This document shows, piece by piece, positions 36,288-45,885 of a DNA stretch of 64,000 nucleotides. The position numbers and the translations under genes are program-made. The stretch's first letter is position 1, and each line of letters starts with the position of its first letter. Source of the DNA: an uncultured Bacilli bacterium (lineage in GTDB: Bacteria; Bacillota_I; Bacilli_A; RF39; UBA660); assembly GCA_934149105.1 (NCBI GenBank), contig CAKPDP010000006.1, positions 1 through 64,000 on the forward strand. The letters run 5' to 3'. The notes below the pieces were generated by a model. That model was given only the letters and a program-made list of their open reading frames with translations, made no database searches and was not told the origin of the DNA.

Positions 36288-37515
36288 ATCTTGAAAAACT
36301 TCCTGCTCCCCTCGCTGGAAAACTTAAAATATTTCTTGGATTAAATGAATAACTACTAAATCCTGTTGCATGTTGTCCATTAGCAACTCCAAAATGTAAG
36401 TGACCTCCCGTAGTACATCTATCATAACCACCATGAGCCGTCGCTGTACTATATCCTCCTGAAAGAGCAATTACTGTATTCGTTGTTACAGTTTGTCCAA
36501 CACTTACATTAACTTTTAATAAATGCAAATATGCTGTTGTATAATTAACTCCATTAACTGTATGATAAATATAAACTTGATTACCACCACAATTAGAAAA
36601 AGTAATTCTAGCTACATACCCCGGAGCGGCAGGATAAACATTAGTACCTTCACTAACACCTAAATCTATTCCATAATGACCATATCCTGCTATTCCTGTC
36701 CAGTCTTCTCTAACACCATTAGTATATTCGGAAGTAACTGTACCTCTCATAAGAGGATAAGTCCATCCCTTAGCATTTACAAGCACGCCTGTGCTTCCAT
36801 TATTACGAGAATTATTATATCTATTTATACAAGTACTAATCTGTTCTGAGCCACTACATTTATAAGTATTCTTATATAATTTTATCTGTTTCTCTAAATC
36901 TTTAATATCTGTTTCGATATCTGTACCTTCAGTCGTTAATTCTTTTAAATTGGCATTCAAAGTAACTAACTTATCTCCCAAACTAGCTTGTTGACTCTCT
37001 AAATCTTTTTGCTTACTAGTAAGCTCCACTTTCTCTTGCTGTAAATTATTTACCAAAGTATTAAGTTCATCCATAACTTTATTATTATAGTTAGTCATCT
37101 GCGATACTATAGCATAGCGATAAATCATATCTGTATAACTATCAGCTTCAAAGATATATTCTAAATAAGTATTATTATCACTATTTGAAAGTTGTAATGT
37201 CTGTAGCATTTGATCACATTCATCTTTCTTATTTTGAATCTCTTCTTCACTATCTGCAATTTTCTTTTCCGCTACCTTAATATCCGATCTAGCCTTAGTA
37301 ATATTAGCATTAATAGTAGCAATTTCATTCTTCAAACTATCAAGTTGACTTTCCGTCAATTTCTTATTACTATTAGAAACACTAAGTTCATTTTTTAACT
37401 TAGATAACTGTTCTTCCATACTATTCAAAGTCTCTGCATTAACTGTTTGAACACTTTGACAACAAGATATAAATAAGACGATTATAAAAAATATCTTTAC
37501 TACCTTATTCTTCAT
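36286..37515 (-). CDS. Secreted M23 murein hydrolase with coiled coil (PcsB/EnvC type)
   Basis: A signal peptide (first 27 residues, ending VQTVNAET) is followed by about 200 residues of coiled coil (SQLDSLKNEIATINANI and later heptads), then a linker with a Cys pair (CSGSEQISTC), and an M23/LysM-type peptidase domain with HYGIDLGVSEG (HxxxD) and GGHLHFG (HxH) zinc ligands intact. It should cut peptidoglycan cross-bridges. The coiled-coil-M23 layout is that of division hydrolases such as PcsB and EnvC that are switched on by FtsEX. The start at ATG 37515 follows AGAGGTGG; the longer frame to 37551 is not needed. Confidence 0.9.
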   Translation of the reverse strand: MKNKVVKIFFIIVLFISCCQSVQTVNAETLNSMEEQLSKLKNELSVSNSNKKLTESQLDSLKNEIATINANITKARSDIKVAEKKIADSEEEIQNKKDECDQMLQTLQLSNSDNNTYLEYIFEADSYTDMIYRYAIVSQMTNYNNKVMDELNTLVNNLQQEKVELTSKQKDLESQQASLGDKLVTLNANLKELTTEGTDIETDIKDLEKQIKLYKNTYKCSGSEQISTCINRYNNSRNNGSTGVLVNAKGWTYPLMRGTVTSEYTNGVREDWTGIAGYGHYGIDLGVSEGTNVYPAAPGYVARITFSNCGGNQVYIYHTVNGVNYTTAYLHLLKVNVSVGQTVTTNTVIALSGGYSTATAHGGYDRCTTGGHLHFGVANGQHATGFSSYSFNPRNILSFPARGAGSFSR

Positions 37516-37533
37516 CTTACCACCTCTATCACA

Positions 37534-37562
37534 ATTATAAAATATTATCAAATTTAAGTCAA
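37534..37562 (-). promoter_or_regulatory. Sigma-A promoter of the M23 hydrolase gene
   Basis: TTGACT, 17 nt and a perfect TATAAT on the minus strand, just ahead of the start. Confidence 0.8.
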
Positions 37563-37629
37563 TATCTTAGTATTTATTAAGTCTTTTTAATATTATAATG
37601 ATATAATTATATATGTTGGAGGAGATAAT

Positions 37630-38283
37630 GTGATAAATCAAAATAAACAAATATACAATAAAGAAAAATTTAAACCCTCTCCTTTAATCTCACCAATTCT
37701 TGGTATATCTGATAAAAAAATATTATATTCTCAAAAAAATGAAAATTCAAATACATATAATAAAGAACCAACAGCTACCAAAAATATTGAAAATGATATT
37801 ATTGTATCAAAGCAAATAACGAACAATAAAAAAGTCATTAATAATCAAGAAACACAACCAAAACAAAATACAAAAATAACTAACAATAAAATTATTTTCC
37901 CTGAAAAAACATTAATAATAACAAAAGAAAAAATTATTCTTCCATTTACAACTAAACAAGTTGAAACCATTTTTAAATCATATCCAGATAAATATACAAA
38001 TCTGAACCAAATTATAGATTCAAAATTTACTTTATCTACAATATTATATAAAAAGATTATTCTTTCTAAAATAATAGAAGTTTATAAATTAATGAGAGTA
38101 AAAAATAAATATTCATTACACAAAACATTTTCAATTTGTATTGAAGTAATTTTTAATACATATATTTTTCCAGCCATAATAACTGCTTGCAAAAACCTTG
38201 ATGAACTAGAAATATATTTAGATTGCCTAGAAAAAAATGAATTAAACCAATATCCTTGTTTTAAAATTATATATAACTGTTAA
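37630..38283 (+). CDS. Hypothetical protein with an SPILGI motif
   Basis: I do not recognise this 217-aa protein. It begins at GTG with an excellent GGAGGAG SD. The N-terminus contains FKPSPLISPILGI, a proline-rich segment that looks like a short linear motif. Residues 40-90 are Asn/Lys/Thr-rich and likely disordered. Residues 100-217 form a helical domain (FTTKQVETIFKSYPDKYTNL; DELEIYLDCLEKNEL). There is no signal peptide or membrane segment. It is a lone plus-strand gene convergent with the giant surface protein gene. Confidence 0.65.
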   Translation: MINQNKQIYNKEKFKPSPLISPILGISDKKILYSQKNENSNTYNKEPTATKNIENDIIVSKQITNNKKVINNQETQPKQNTKITNNKIIFPEKTLIITKEKIILPFTTKQVETIFKSYPDKYTNLNQIIDSKFTLSTILYKKIILSKIIEVYKLMRVKNKYSLHKTFSICIEVIFNTYIFPAIITACKNLDELEIYLDCLEKNELNQYPCFKIIYNC

Positions 38284-38309
38284 AAAAATGAGAGAAAAAT
38301 AACTCTCAT
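38281..38309. terminator. Terminator of the fibre operon
   Basis: ATGAGAG / CTCTCAT with an 8-nt loop and seven Ts on the minus strand, 2 nt after the stop of the giant gene. It also lies right after the plus-strand gene. Confidence 0.8.
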
Positions 38310-38311
38310 CT

Positions 38312-41300
38312 TTAATCAACAATAAAATTAACATAATCACTTGTCTTATAATTGCCTGCATCATCATATAATTCTGCAACAATTCTATAAGTTCCTTTAG
38401 ATAGACTTTCTTTAAAAGTAACGTCAATATTATTAACTAATTCTTTTTTATTGTTAGTAGTAATAATAGAATTATTAATTACTATATTATTACTAGAATT
38501 TTTTGTTTCCTCATAAATAAATGGAGCAGTTCTTTCAATTGCTTTTATTTTTATATCCATATTATTTAATACACTCTCATTAGAGAAATTAATTTTTATG
38601 TTCCTACTTTCTTCAGTACCAAACTTAATTATTTTTAATTTATCATAAGAAATATTATCACTTACATTAGTTGATAATTTAAGTCCAAAATTCATTTTTA
38701 TATCAACTAAATTAATACTGACATTAGATAACTCATGATAAATTCCTCCAGATAAGTATTCAAAAGTAAGAACATAATTACCAGATACCAATTGATCTTG
38801 AGGTAAAACATTATTCATACAAATAATTATATTTACATCTTTATCAATTTCTGAAGTATCAATATTATTTAAAATATCAAATTTTATTTTTCCATTCTTA
38901 ACTTGATACTTTTTATTATCGATTATTAAAGTTGTCCCTTCTGGTATATCAACATAATTATTTTCTGAATTTTTTAGGCTTAGTTTTAAATATAAATCTT
39001 TAGAATCAATTTTTGTATTAGTATTTAAAGAAGAAATATTTAATTTTCCATTCAATTTTATTATTCCGTTTCCTTCATAAAAAGTTTTATCTTTTTTTAT
39101 AGACAAATTACAATCTCTTTTTTGAATATTTACTACATTGTTAGCAGTATCTTTTTTTACTTTTGCAAATGAATTATCCCCATAAAGAATTTCTAAGCTA
39201 GGATAATAACTATCTTTATTAATTCCCTCAGTATTATTAAAATCAAATATAAATTTATATTTTTCATCAAGTGAATATGAAGTAGTACCATTTATTTCAT
39301 TAATAGTTTTAGTTACTGAATCAGAAGTATCAAAATTAGAAATTTCTACATAATTATCCCCTAATTCATTTTTAAACTCTGTTAAATTAATTTGTGAAAC
39401 ATCATCTTTATCTACTTGATAAAAATAATACTCATCATTTATTTTCATCACAATAGAAGTACCTACAGGAATACTAACAGGTGAATTATTACTATTAGAG
39501 ATTAACTCTAATTTTCTATTAATATTTGTATAATCATAGGTATCATAATCATCATTAGTTAAATAATAATCAACATCAATATCTGATGTAAAAATTCCAT
39601 TATTTAACATATAAATATTTTTATCATTTGAAATACTATTTATATAATTCCTACCATATTCACTACTACTAGTAATATCAATTGAATTATCAACACTTAC
39701 ATCCCCAGATATATAAAAATAAATATAATTTTCTCCTTTTAAATCATTAACGGTTTCTTTGTCAGCTTCTCTAATAACATACTTATTTTCTTCTCCACTT
39801 ACTATTGCAATTTCTTCCGGTAAATTTCCTCCTATTTTTAAATAAGGAAAATCCAAACCACCTTTGATTGTTTTATTTCCATTTTCTAATAACTTAGGAT
39901 TCAAAATCAATGTTGTTTGTCCAGTAATATCTCCCTGTATAGTTAATGAAACTAGACTATCTAAATATAATTCACCACCACCATTAAAATTACCAGTAAT
40001 TTCTCCATTTGCCGATATTTTTAGTCCACTTCCCTGAGGAATAATTAAATTTTCAATAGATTTAATCCCTTCAAGTTTTCCATCTGTTCCTTTATTTTCA
40101 AGTAAAACATAACTATTATCAAAACTAACCGTTGTAGCCCTATCAATACCATTCATTGTCTTATACTTAGCTGTTGAATTTCCAGACCAATAATTTTTAA
40201 AATTAACCTCAACATTACCTGCTACAGATCCGAGTTTCATTGAACCATAATTCTCAACATTAGTATTAATTCCTTGAATTAATACATTAGAACTACCTTT
40301 AACTGTTGTAAAATCAGAGGCATCTCCATCACCATCTGCATCATATCCACGACCGCCACCATAAACAAGTCCAGATATTGTTATGTTTTCATTTGAGTTT
40401 TCTGATCCAATAGTTACATTAGTATTACCATTAATATAACTTTGATCTCCCCCTCCATATATATTTTCAAATTTACCAGAGTTAATTTTAATAATAGTAT
40501 TACCAGAAACTATCCCAGAATATCCTCCACCAAAAACAGAAGATAATGATGAATTAGAAATATTTATATCAGAAGTTCCCAAAACATTACCAGAATTTCC
40601 ACCTCCAAATACATTTCTCTTTACCGAAGAATTATCATCGATAACTAGTTTAGTATCCTTAAGAACATCTGCCGAATCACCTCCAGCATAAACCATTCCA
40701 TTAACATCAGATGAATAGATATATACTCCAGTACCGCCTTCTACTACACCAGCATTACCACCGCCATATACAGAACCATTTATCAAGCTTTTGCCACTTA
40801 CAATAACAGAAGTATCTCCCATTACCGAACCTAAACCTTTAGTATTTTCTGAATACAACAGCTTATTTTCAAAATCAATTCCCTTAGTATCAGAATCTAA
40901 CAAAGAAGTATCTCCAGACCAATTAAATTTTCCATAAGTGCTACTACTATAACTAGGTTTTTGAGCAGTAACTTTAACATTAGCAGATAATAAACCGTTA
41001 TTATTAAAAATTGACAAAATTTCATATTTAGGCATCTCATACACATCATCATCTATAGGTTTATATACAGTAACTGGATCAGGTTTCGTTGAGCCATCAC
41101 CACCACCATATACATTACCATATACTATAGAATTATTTATAATCTCAATTTCAGTATTGCCTAAAACCTTAGATATCGATCCTCCTCCGTACACATTACC
41201 AGAAGTCTTATCGTTCAACTTGCCTGAAGTCCCAACAACAGAATTATCCAATTTAATATAAACATTTTCAACTGTAGCAAGTGAAAGATAAGCTGAAGCT

Positions 41301-43360
41301 GAAAATACGTTAAAGGTAATATACCAAGGTTGTAAATTAGTAAAATAAACTTCCTTATATGCCGCTATCAAAATATAACCTGTCTCTGGATCATATTTTG
41401 GATATTCCTTATACGAACTCTCCCATCCAGATGGATATAGAGTTCCTTCTCCTACTCCTGTAATCCAATTATTAGCAGAACCATATAAGTTGCTAGATAA
41501 ATAAGAAAAATTAGTAACTTGTGAACTTCCAAATCCACTTCCATATATATTTCCTTTTACAGTAGAATTTGAAAAATCTAAATTTACGTCTCCACCTTCC
41601 CCCATAACTACAGAAAAATTATCAGAATTTAAATTACTAACATCTTTCTCTACAAATGACAATGTAGAATTGGAATAAGTATAATCTTTATATTTATCAG
41701 GAATTTTCAAAGTATTTCCATTGTAACCTCCACCATATACATTTCCCAATATTGAAGATTTATTAATTCTTAAAGAAACATTTCCATATACATTAGAAGT
41801 AAAATCTTTACCTCCACCATATACATTAGTTATTTTTGTACAATTTTCAATTACTAAAGAAATATCACCAAACAATCTACTCTGAGAAGAACCTCCATAT
41901 ACATTAGTGATAACTGGATCATACCGAGAATTTCCCGAATTATCCCCTTTAATTTTTATATTTCTATTCCCAATATTAATTGTATAAGCTCCCTTATTAC
42001 CACCTTCTATAGTTTTAATTGTACCACCATATATACTAATATTAATTGTTCCATATGTTTTTTCAACTATATTTGTAGCAGCACTCTGATAACCAGCTGT
42101 CAATGCAGAATCTATCTTTGCATTATCTGTAACATACCAATTTCTTTCCCAGCCATATTTATCTTCACCGCTCCATCCCAAAGAAAATGTATAATAAGTT
42201 CCACCACTTAAAACAACAGTTCTAGTCTGAGAAACTCTAAAAGTATTAATTGTTCCATCAAATCTATTAGTAGTTTCAAAACAAAAATGATTTTCTTCAG
42301 ATGCTTTTCGAGAAAATAATTGAAATTCAGAACCAACATTTTGAGTACCAAATAAACCACTTTTCATTAATTTATAATTAATATTATCAAATCGATAAGA
42401 ACCATACCAATAATTATAATACCCTTTAGGTTTTATATTTAATGTATATTTATCTCCATCATTCTCTTGATAACTTTTAAAAGATGCACTTCGTATTTTA
42501 TTTGACCCTATACTAGTAGAAGTACCATATTTTCCACTAAAACCAAATATACCACTTTCTTTAGATGAACCATTATTTTTATAATAATCTACATCACCAG
42601 CTAACATTATTACAGTATGATAAGGATCTGTTTCATCTAAAGTATCATCACCTCTTAATCTTTCATAAACCTCATCAATTGTTGCTAACTTAGAATTTAA
42701 ACTATTACCGATATTATCATCACTGGCACCAGTCAAATTTGTACTTTTTTCCTCATCCAAATAATAATACCCTGTATCACCATCCTCAGAATAAATCATA
42801 TTTTCATATTTATTTTCTATAAAATAAACTTTTCCCCAAGTTGCTTCAAGATTTAATGTTTTTATTCCGTCTTTTTCTTCAAATAATTCATTATCAATAT
42901 TATCCAAATCTAAATAATTTCCTTGTTGAAAAACTGTATTCATAGGAATATAACTATCAGTACCAACAATATGCCATCCTGTAAATGAATATGCCCAAGA
43001 AGACTCTGTAACATCATCATCAAAATAAAAAGTTTCACCATCTACAATATTGCTATTAGATAAATTTAACTTCACATTATTGTTAGATAGTAACTCAGAA
43101 AAACTATAATCTGGAAGTAACCATCTATTATCCAAAGTAGAATACACTTTAATGGAAAAATTATCAAATAATACATTATATTTTTTAGTAGAACTACTAT
43201 CAGATTGAGAAATATCTCCTTCTGAAAAGTTTATAACTAATGGAACTCCTTCATCTGCTTTAGATTTGTGAACAAACTTATTTATACCTATAATTAAAGT
43301 TGTAACAAGAAATAAAATAATCGAAATACTAATAATAATATTTAATTTTCTTCTCTTCAT
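38312..43360 (-). CDS. Giant secreted protein with YGGG beta-helix turns
   Basis: The 1,682-aa product has an N-terminal signal or anchor (hydrophobic residues 8-27, possible cleavage after KSKA). Residues about 40-190 include a region like Listeria-Bacteroides (Flg_new) repeats. Residues about 485-1003 contain twelve variants of N(V/I)(Y/F)GGG, for example NVYGGGKDF, NVFGGGNSG, SVFGGGYSG and NIYGGGDQS, the later ones spaced 25-27 residues, as expected for turns of a right-handed beta-helix. The C-terminal 400 residues look like Ig-like modules (final DDAGNYKTSDYVNFIVD). There is no LPxTG, LysM or SLH anchor. It is the last gene of an operon with TasA-like proteins and SipW-type peptidases, so it is probably an adhesin or a fibre-bound matrix protein. 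Confidence 0.8.
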   Translation of the reverse strand: MKRRKLNIIISISIILFLVTTLIIGINKFVHKSKADEGVPLVINFSEGDISQSDSSSTKKYNVLFDNFSIKVYSTLDNRWLLPDYSFSELLSNNNVKLNLSNSNIVDGETFYFDDDVTESSWAYSFTGWHIVGTDSYIPMNTVFQQGNYLDLDNIDNELFEEKDGIKTLNLEATWGKVYFIENKYENMIYSEDGDTGYYYLDEEKSTNLTGASDDNIGNSLNSKLATIDEVYERLRGDDTLDETDPYHTVIMLAGDVDYYKNNGSSKESGIFGFSGKYGTSTSIGSNKIRSASFKSYQENDGDKYTLNIKPKGYYNYWYGSYRFDNINYKLMKSGLFGTQNVGSEFQLFSRKASEENHFCFETTNRFDGTINTFRVSQTRTVVLSGGTYYTFSLGWSGEDKYGWERNWYVTDNAKIDSALTAGYQSAATNIVEKTYGTINISIYGGTIKTIEGGNKGAYTINIGNRNIKIKGDNSGNSRYDPVITNVYGGSSQSRLFGDISLVIENCTKITNVYGGGKDFTSNVYGNVSLRINKSSILGNVYGGGYNGNTLKIPDKYKDYTYSNSTLSFVEKDVSNLNSDNFSVVMGEGGDVNLDFSNSTVKGNIYGSGFGSSQVTNFSYLSSNLYGSANNWITGVGEGTLYPSGWESSYKEYPKYDPETGYILIAAYKEVYFTNLQPWYITFNVFSASAYLSLATVENVYIKLDNSVVGTSGKLNDKTSGNVYGGGSISKVLGNTEIEIINNSIVYGNVYGGGDGSTKPDPVTVYKPIDDDVYEMPKYEILSIFNNNGLLSANVKVTAQKPSYSSSTYGKFNWSGDTSLLDSDTKGIDFENKLLYSENTKGLGSVMGDTSVIVSGKSLINGSVYGGGNAGVVEGGTGVYIYSSDVNGMVYAGGDSADVLKDTKLVIDDNSSVKRNVFGGGNSGNVLGTSDINISNSSLSSVFGGGYSGIVSGNTIIKINSGKFENIYGGGDQSYINGNTNVTIGSENSNENITISGLVYGGGRGYDADGDGDASDFTTVKGSSNVLIQGINTNVENYGSMKLGSVAGNVEVNFKNYWSGNSTAKYKTMNGIDRATTVSFDNSYVLLENKGTDGKLEGIKSIENLIIPQGSGLKISANGEITGNFNGGGELYLDSLVSLTIQGDITGQTTLILNPKLLENGNKTIKGGLDFPYLKIGGNLPEEIAIVSGEENKYVIREADKETVNDLKGENYIYFYISGDVSVDNSIDITSSSEYGRNYINSISNDKNIYMLNNGIFTSDIDVDYYLTNDDYDTYDYTNINRKLELISNSNNSPVSIPVGTSIVMKINDEYYFYQVDKDDVSQINLTEFKNELGDNYVEISNFDTSDSVTKTINEINGTTSYSLDEKYKFIFDFNNTEGINKDSYYPSLEILYGDNSFAKVKKDTANNVVNIQKRDCNLSIKKDKTFYEGNGIIKLNGKLNISSLNTNTKIDSKDLYLKLSLKNSENNYVDIPEGTTLIIDNKKYQVKNGKIKFDILNNIDTSEIDKDVNIIICMNNVLPQDQLVSGNYVLTFEYLSGGIYHELSNVSINLVDIKMNFGLKLSTNVSDNISYDKLKIIKFGTEESRNIKINFSNESVLNNMDIKIKAIERTAPFIYEETKNSSNNIVINNSIITTNNKKELVNNIDVTFKESLSKGTYRIVAELYDDAGNYKTSDYVNFIVD

Positions 43361-43378
43361 AAAATATTTCTCCTCTCT

Positions 43379-44209
43379 TTAATTAACAATAATATCCACC
43401 CCTAATTTAATATCATCATCATTTACTTTTTTAATAAATACAATATTAAATTCATCTTCATTTTGATAATTAGATAACGGTAAATTAAAATTATTTGTAT
43501 TACCATTCGTTGTAACTACAACATCATTAAGTATTGACTTTGATTTATCTAAAACTAATTTAGTATTATCATAAATAATACTTTTATTTAATATTACTCC
43601 GTTTACTTGGAAATTCAATTCTACATAATCTGAATAATCAATCATTTCTATATTAGGTTTTGTTTCTGATATATTAATCTGTATTTCTTTACTCAACTCT
43701 TTCACAAAAGGACTTATAGATTTTATAACTAGCTTTAATTTTAAAGTACTTAAATCATTATATTTATCGCTCTTGCTTACTTTTAAAATATAATTATTTT
43801 CAGAAACTTTATTGCCAATCAAAATTTGATCTTCAGTTATTAATTCGTTATTTTGATAAATTTCAGTATTTAATTCATTACTAGTATCATTTAATTGTTC
43901 TACACTAACTTGGTAACTAACATCATCTAGTGAATACAAAAGTGTATTTTCATAGTTCTTAACATTGAAACTGATTTCTAAACTTCCTGTTCCAGACCAA
44001 TTTTTAGAAAATACATCATCATCATCATCATTATTATTGGATGCAATATCACTTAAAAAATAAAATTCCTTCGATTCAATTGAATGAGACGTAAATAAAT
44101 CCACCTTATATTTAGCAGATAAATTTACAACAAAATAAGAAGAAAGTAATATCAAAGATACAATAATTGCATATTTTATTTGTTTGTTTAATTTTTTCTT
44201 GTTCTTCAT
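43379..44209 (-). CDS. TasA/camelysin-related surface protein
   Basis: After a basic start (MKNKKKLNKQIKY) and one hydrophobic segment comes LSAKYKVDLFTSHSIESKEFYF, then an acidic Asn/Asp run (SNNNDDDDD) and about 200 residues of beta-rich extracellular sequence. Start, size and position among SipW-type peptidases fit a TasA/CalY-related secreted protein; the body is too diverged for a firm family call. ATG 44209 follows AAAGGAGAT; the longer frame to 44227 begins inside that SD. It lies 18 nt upstream of the giant protein gene and may be its partner or cap. Confidence 0.6.
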   Translation of the reverse strand: MKNKKKLNKQIKYAIIVSLILLSSYFVVNLSAKYKVDLFTSHSIESKEFYFLSDIASNNNDDDDDVFSKNWSGTGSLEISFNVKNYENTLLYSLDDVSYQVSVEQLNDTSNELNTEIYQNNELITEDQILIGNKVSENNYILKVSKSDKYNDLSTLKLKLVIKSISPFVKELSKEIQINISETKPNIEMIDYSDYVELNFQVNGVILNKSIIYDNTKLVLDKSKSILNDVVVTTNGNTNNFNLPLSNYQNEDEFNIVFIKKVNDDDIKLGVDIIVN

Positions 44210-44236
44210 ATTACAATCTCCTTTCATCTATAATTT

Positions 44237-44767
44237 TTAATCAACTTGTTCCGAAACAACTTTTACTTTTATTAAATCCATTGATTTACTAAATTTATAA
44301 TCATTATAATTCTCAGCATCTTTATTCCATCTAATTATTAATTTATACTTATCACCTTTATCCTCTGAATATCCTAAATAAAATTCTTGAGTTTTATTTG
44401 AATTCAAAGACAATAATTCATACTGATTATTTTCATTTAATTGATATATAGAAAAATTTAAGGGAAGATTAGCATAATCATTAATGATTTCTATATAATA
44501 TTTCATTGTCACTTCGTTTTTTCGTTTATCACTCTTATTAAAAATTTCAAATTCAAAAGATTGTTCACTGTCAGAATCAAGAGGACCTATCGGTAAATTT
44601 AAAGTCGTTTCATTATCTATACTAAGAGCAACCGAAGCAACTTGTCCTTTTCCACTTCCAGACAATGCAGAGTGATAACTAGCAAGCGAAAAAAAGGTAG
44701 AAATTATTACAGTAATAATAGTTATACAAACTAAAGTTCTTAAATTTATCTTTTTTATATACTTCAT
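44237..44767 (-). CDS. TasA-like surface protein
   Basis: This 176-aa protein has an N-terminal helix followed by ASYHSALSGSGKGQVASVAL. That stretch parallels YAKYTRALSGSDTATVAKFS in the main TasA-like protein of this operon, so both seem to be processed at the same kind of site by a SipW-type peptidase. The mature part is an immunoglobulin-like beta domain (FEFEIFNKSDKRKNEVTMKY). The TTG at 44779 opens the frame, but GGAG places the start at ATG 44767. It lies 15 nt after a SipW-type peptidase gene. Confidence 0.7.
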   Translation of the reverse strand: MKYIKKINLRTLVCITIITVIISTFFSLASYHSALSGSGKGQVASVALSIDNETTLNLPIGPLDSDSEQSFEFEIFNKSDKRKNEVTMKYYIEIINDYANLPLNFSIYQLNENNQYELLSLNSNKTQEFYLGYSEDKGDKYKLIIRWNKDAENYNDYKFSKSMDLIKVKVVSEQVD

Positions 44768-44782
44768 ATTAAACTCCAATCT

Positions 44783-45391
44783 CTATAAATTTTTATTATA
44801 TTCTATCCTCTTTTTTTCTCTTCTCTTTCTTCTAACTAACTTTTTAATATTACTTGTAATGAATGCATAAAGTAAAATAAAGATTACCAACAAAAAAATA
44901 TGATTCTCAATTAAAAGAAATAAACAACCAATTTTAGGAATTATCTTAATTACTTTTCCTTCTATATCACCTTTTTCTACTAAAAAATCATCTTCAGCAT
45001 TATTGTTATCGCCCTTCGCTATATAACTTTTTTTACCATTTTGGCTTTCCTTAATTTGTATTATCCGATGAGTAACAATACTATCGTTTTCATGATAAGA
45101 AATAACATCTCCTACCTCATACTCACTATCATTTTCAAAATTTTTAACAATAACAATATCTCCAATATCTATTTTAGGTTTCATACTTCCAGACACTATA
45201 ATATAATATTTCATACCAAAAATAGATGCTGTCTTATTAGGGAAAAAGGCAGATTGAATAATCAAAAACAAATTGCATAGAATGATAGGAACTAAAATAA
45301 TATACAAAATAATACTCAATACATTTTTAATTTTTTGATTCTTACTTTTTCTCTTAGCAATCGATTCAGGAGTATAGCTTTCAATATTCAT
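44783..45391 (-). CDS. SipW-type signal peptidase I (third copy)
   Basis: This S26B-type signal peptidase has a serine in YIIVSGSMKPKI and a His (IVTHRIIQI) where the bacterial LepB type has Lys, the hallmark of the SipW/ER-type group, then AKGDNNNAEDD. Two membrane helices, N-terminal (about 22-45) and C-terminal (about 150-172), flank the catalytic part. In B. subtilis SipW processes TasA and TapA. Here it lies directly upstream of a TasA-like gene. The last residues are strongly basic (KLVRRKRREKKR). Confidence 0.88.
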   Translation of the reverse strand: MNIESYTPESIAKRKSKNQKIKNVLSIILYIILVPIILCNLFLIIQSAFFPNKTASIFGMKYYIIVSGSMKPKIDIGDIVIVKNFENDSEYEVGDVISYHENDSIVTHRIIQIKESQNGKKSYIAKGDNNNAEDDFLVEKGDIEGKVIKIIPKIGCLFLLIENHIFLLVIFILLYAFITSNIKKLVRRKRREKKRIEYNKNL

Positions 45392-45399
45392 AACTCCAC

Positions 45400-45885
45400 C
45401 TACTTTTCCTTTTTAACCAATATATCACTTGATAATAACAAGATTAAAGCAAACATAGTAATAGAAATACTAAACCCCAAAGGATTTTTAAAAAAAGTTA
45501 AAATATTACCTAAATACTTTATTTTACCTACATAAACTCCTGTTATATCATCCTTACTTATCACAGGATCAACACTATTATTAGCCTCCCCCTTAGTAGT
45601 AACTATGTCTCCTTCTATTTTTACTATTCTGTGAATAATTTCATTACCTTTATTGTTTTGTCGATATGTAACAATATCTCCAACCTTTATATCTTTTACT
45701 CTTTTTACAATAACAAAATCATTTATTTCTAGTTCTGGTTCCATACTCCCTGATAAAATAATTGCTACCCTTATTCCAAAGGGATAAAAATCTTTAAAAT
45801 AGTGTGTACTAACAACTACAAACACATAAAACAAAGATATTAACACAAATAAGCCACATAATATTCTTTTTAATACTCTTATCAT
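45400..45885 (-). CDS. SipW-type signal peptidase I (second copy)
   Basis: The shortest of the three SipW-type peptidases in the operon (161 aa) has AIILSGSMEPELEINDFVIV with the catalytic serine, IIHRIVKIEGD with His in place of Lys, and TTKGEANNSVDP. There is an N-terminal membrane helix and a C-terminal one (about 138-155). Its start overlaps the upstream TasA-like gene by 4 nt, so the two are probably translationally coupled, which suggests each peptidase is paired with a specific substrate. Confidence 0.88.
   Translation of the reverse strand: MIRVLKRILCGLFVLISLFYVFVVVSTHYFKDFYPFGIRVAIILSGSMEPELEINDFVIVKRVKDIKVGDIVTYRQNNKGNEIIHRIVKIEGDIVTTKGEANNSVDPVISKDDITGVYVGKIKYLGNILTFFKNPLGFSISITMFALILLLSSDILVKKEK

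Noticed and set aside
36286..37515. M23 hydrolase as part of the fibre operon
   Set aside because: It has its own promoter and terminator, and a plus-strand gene separates it from the operon.
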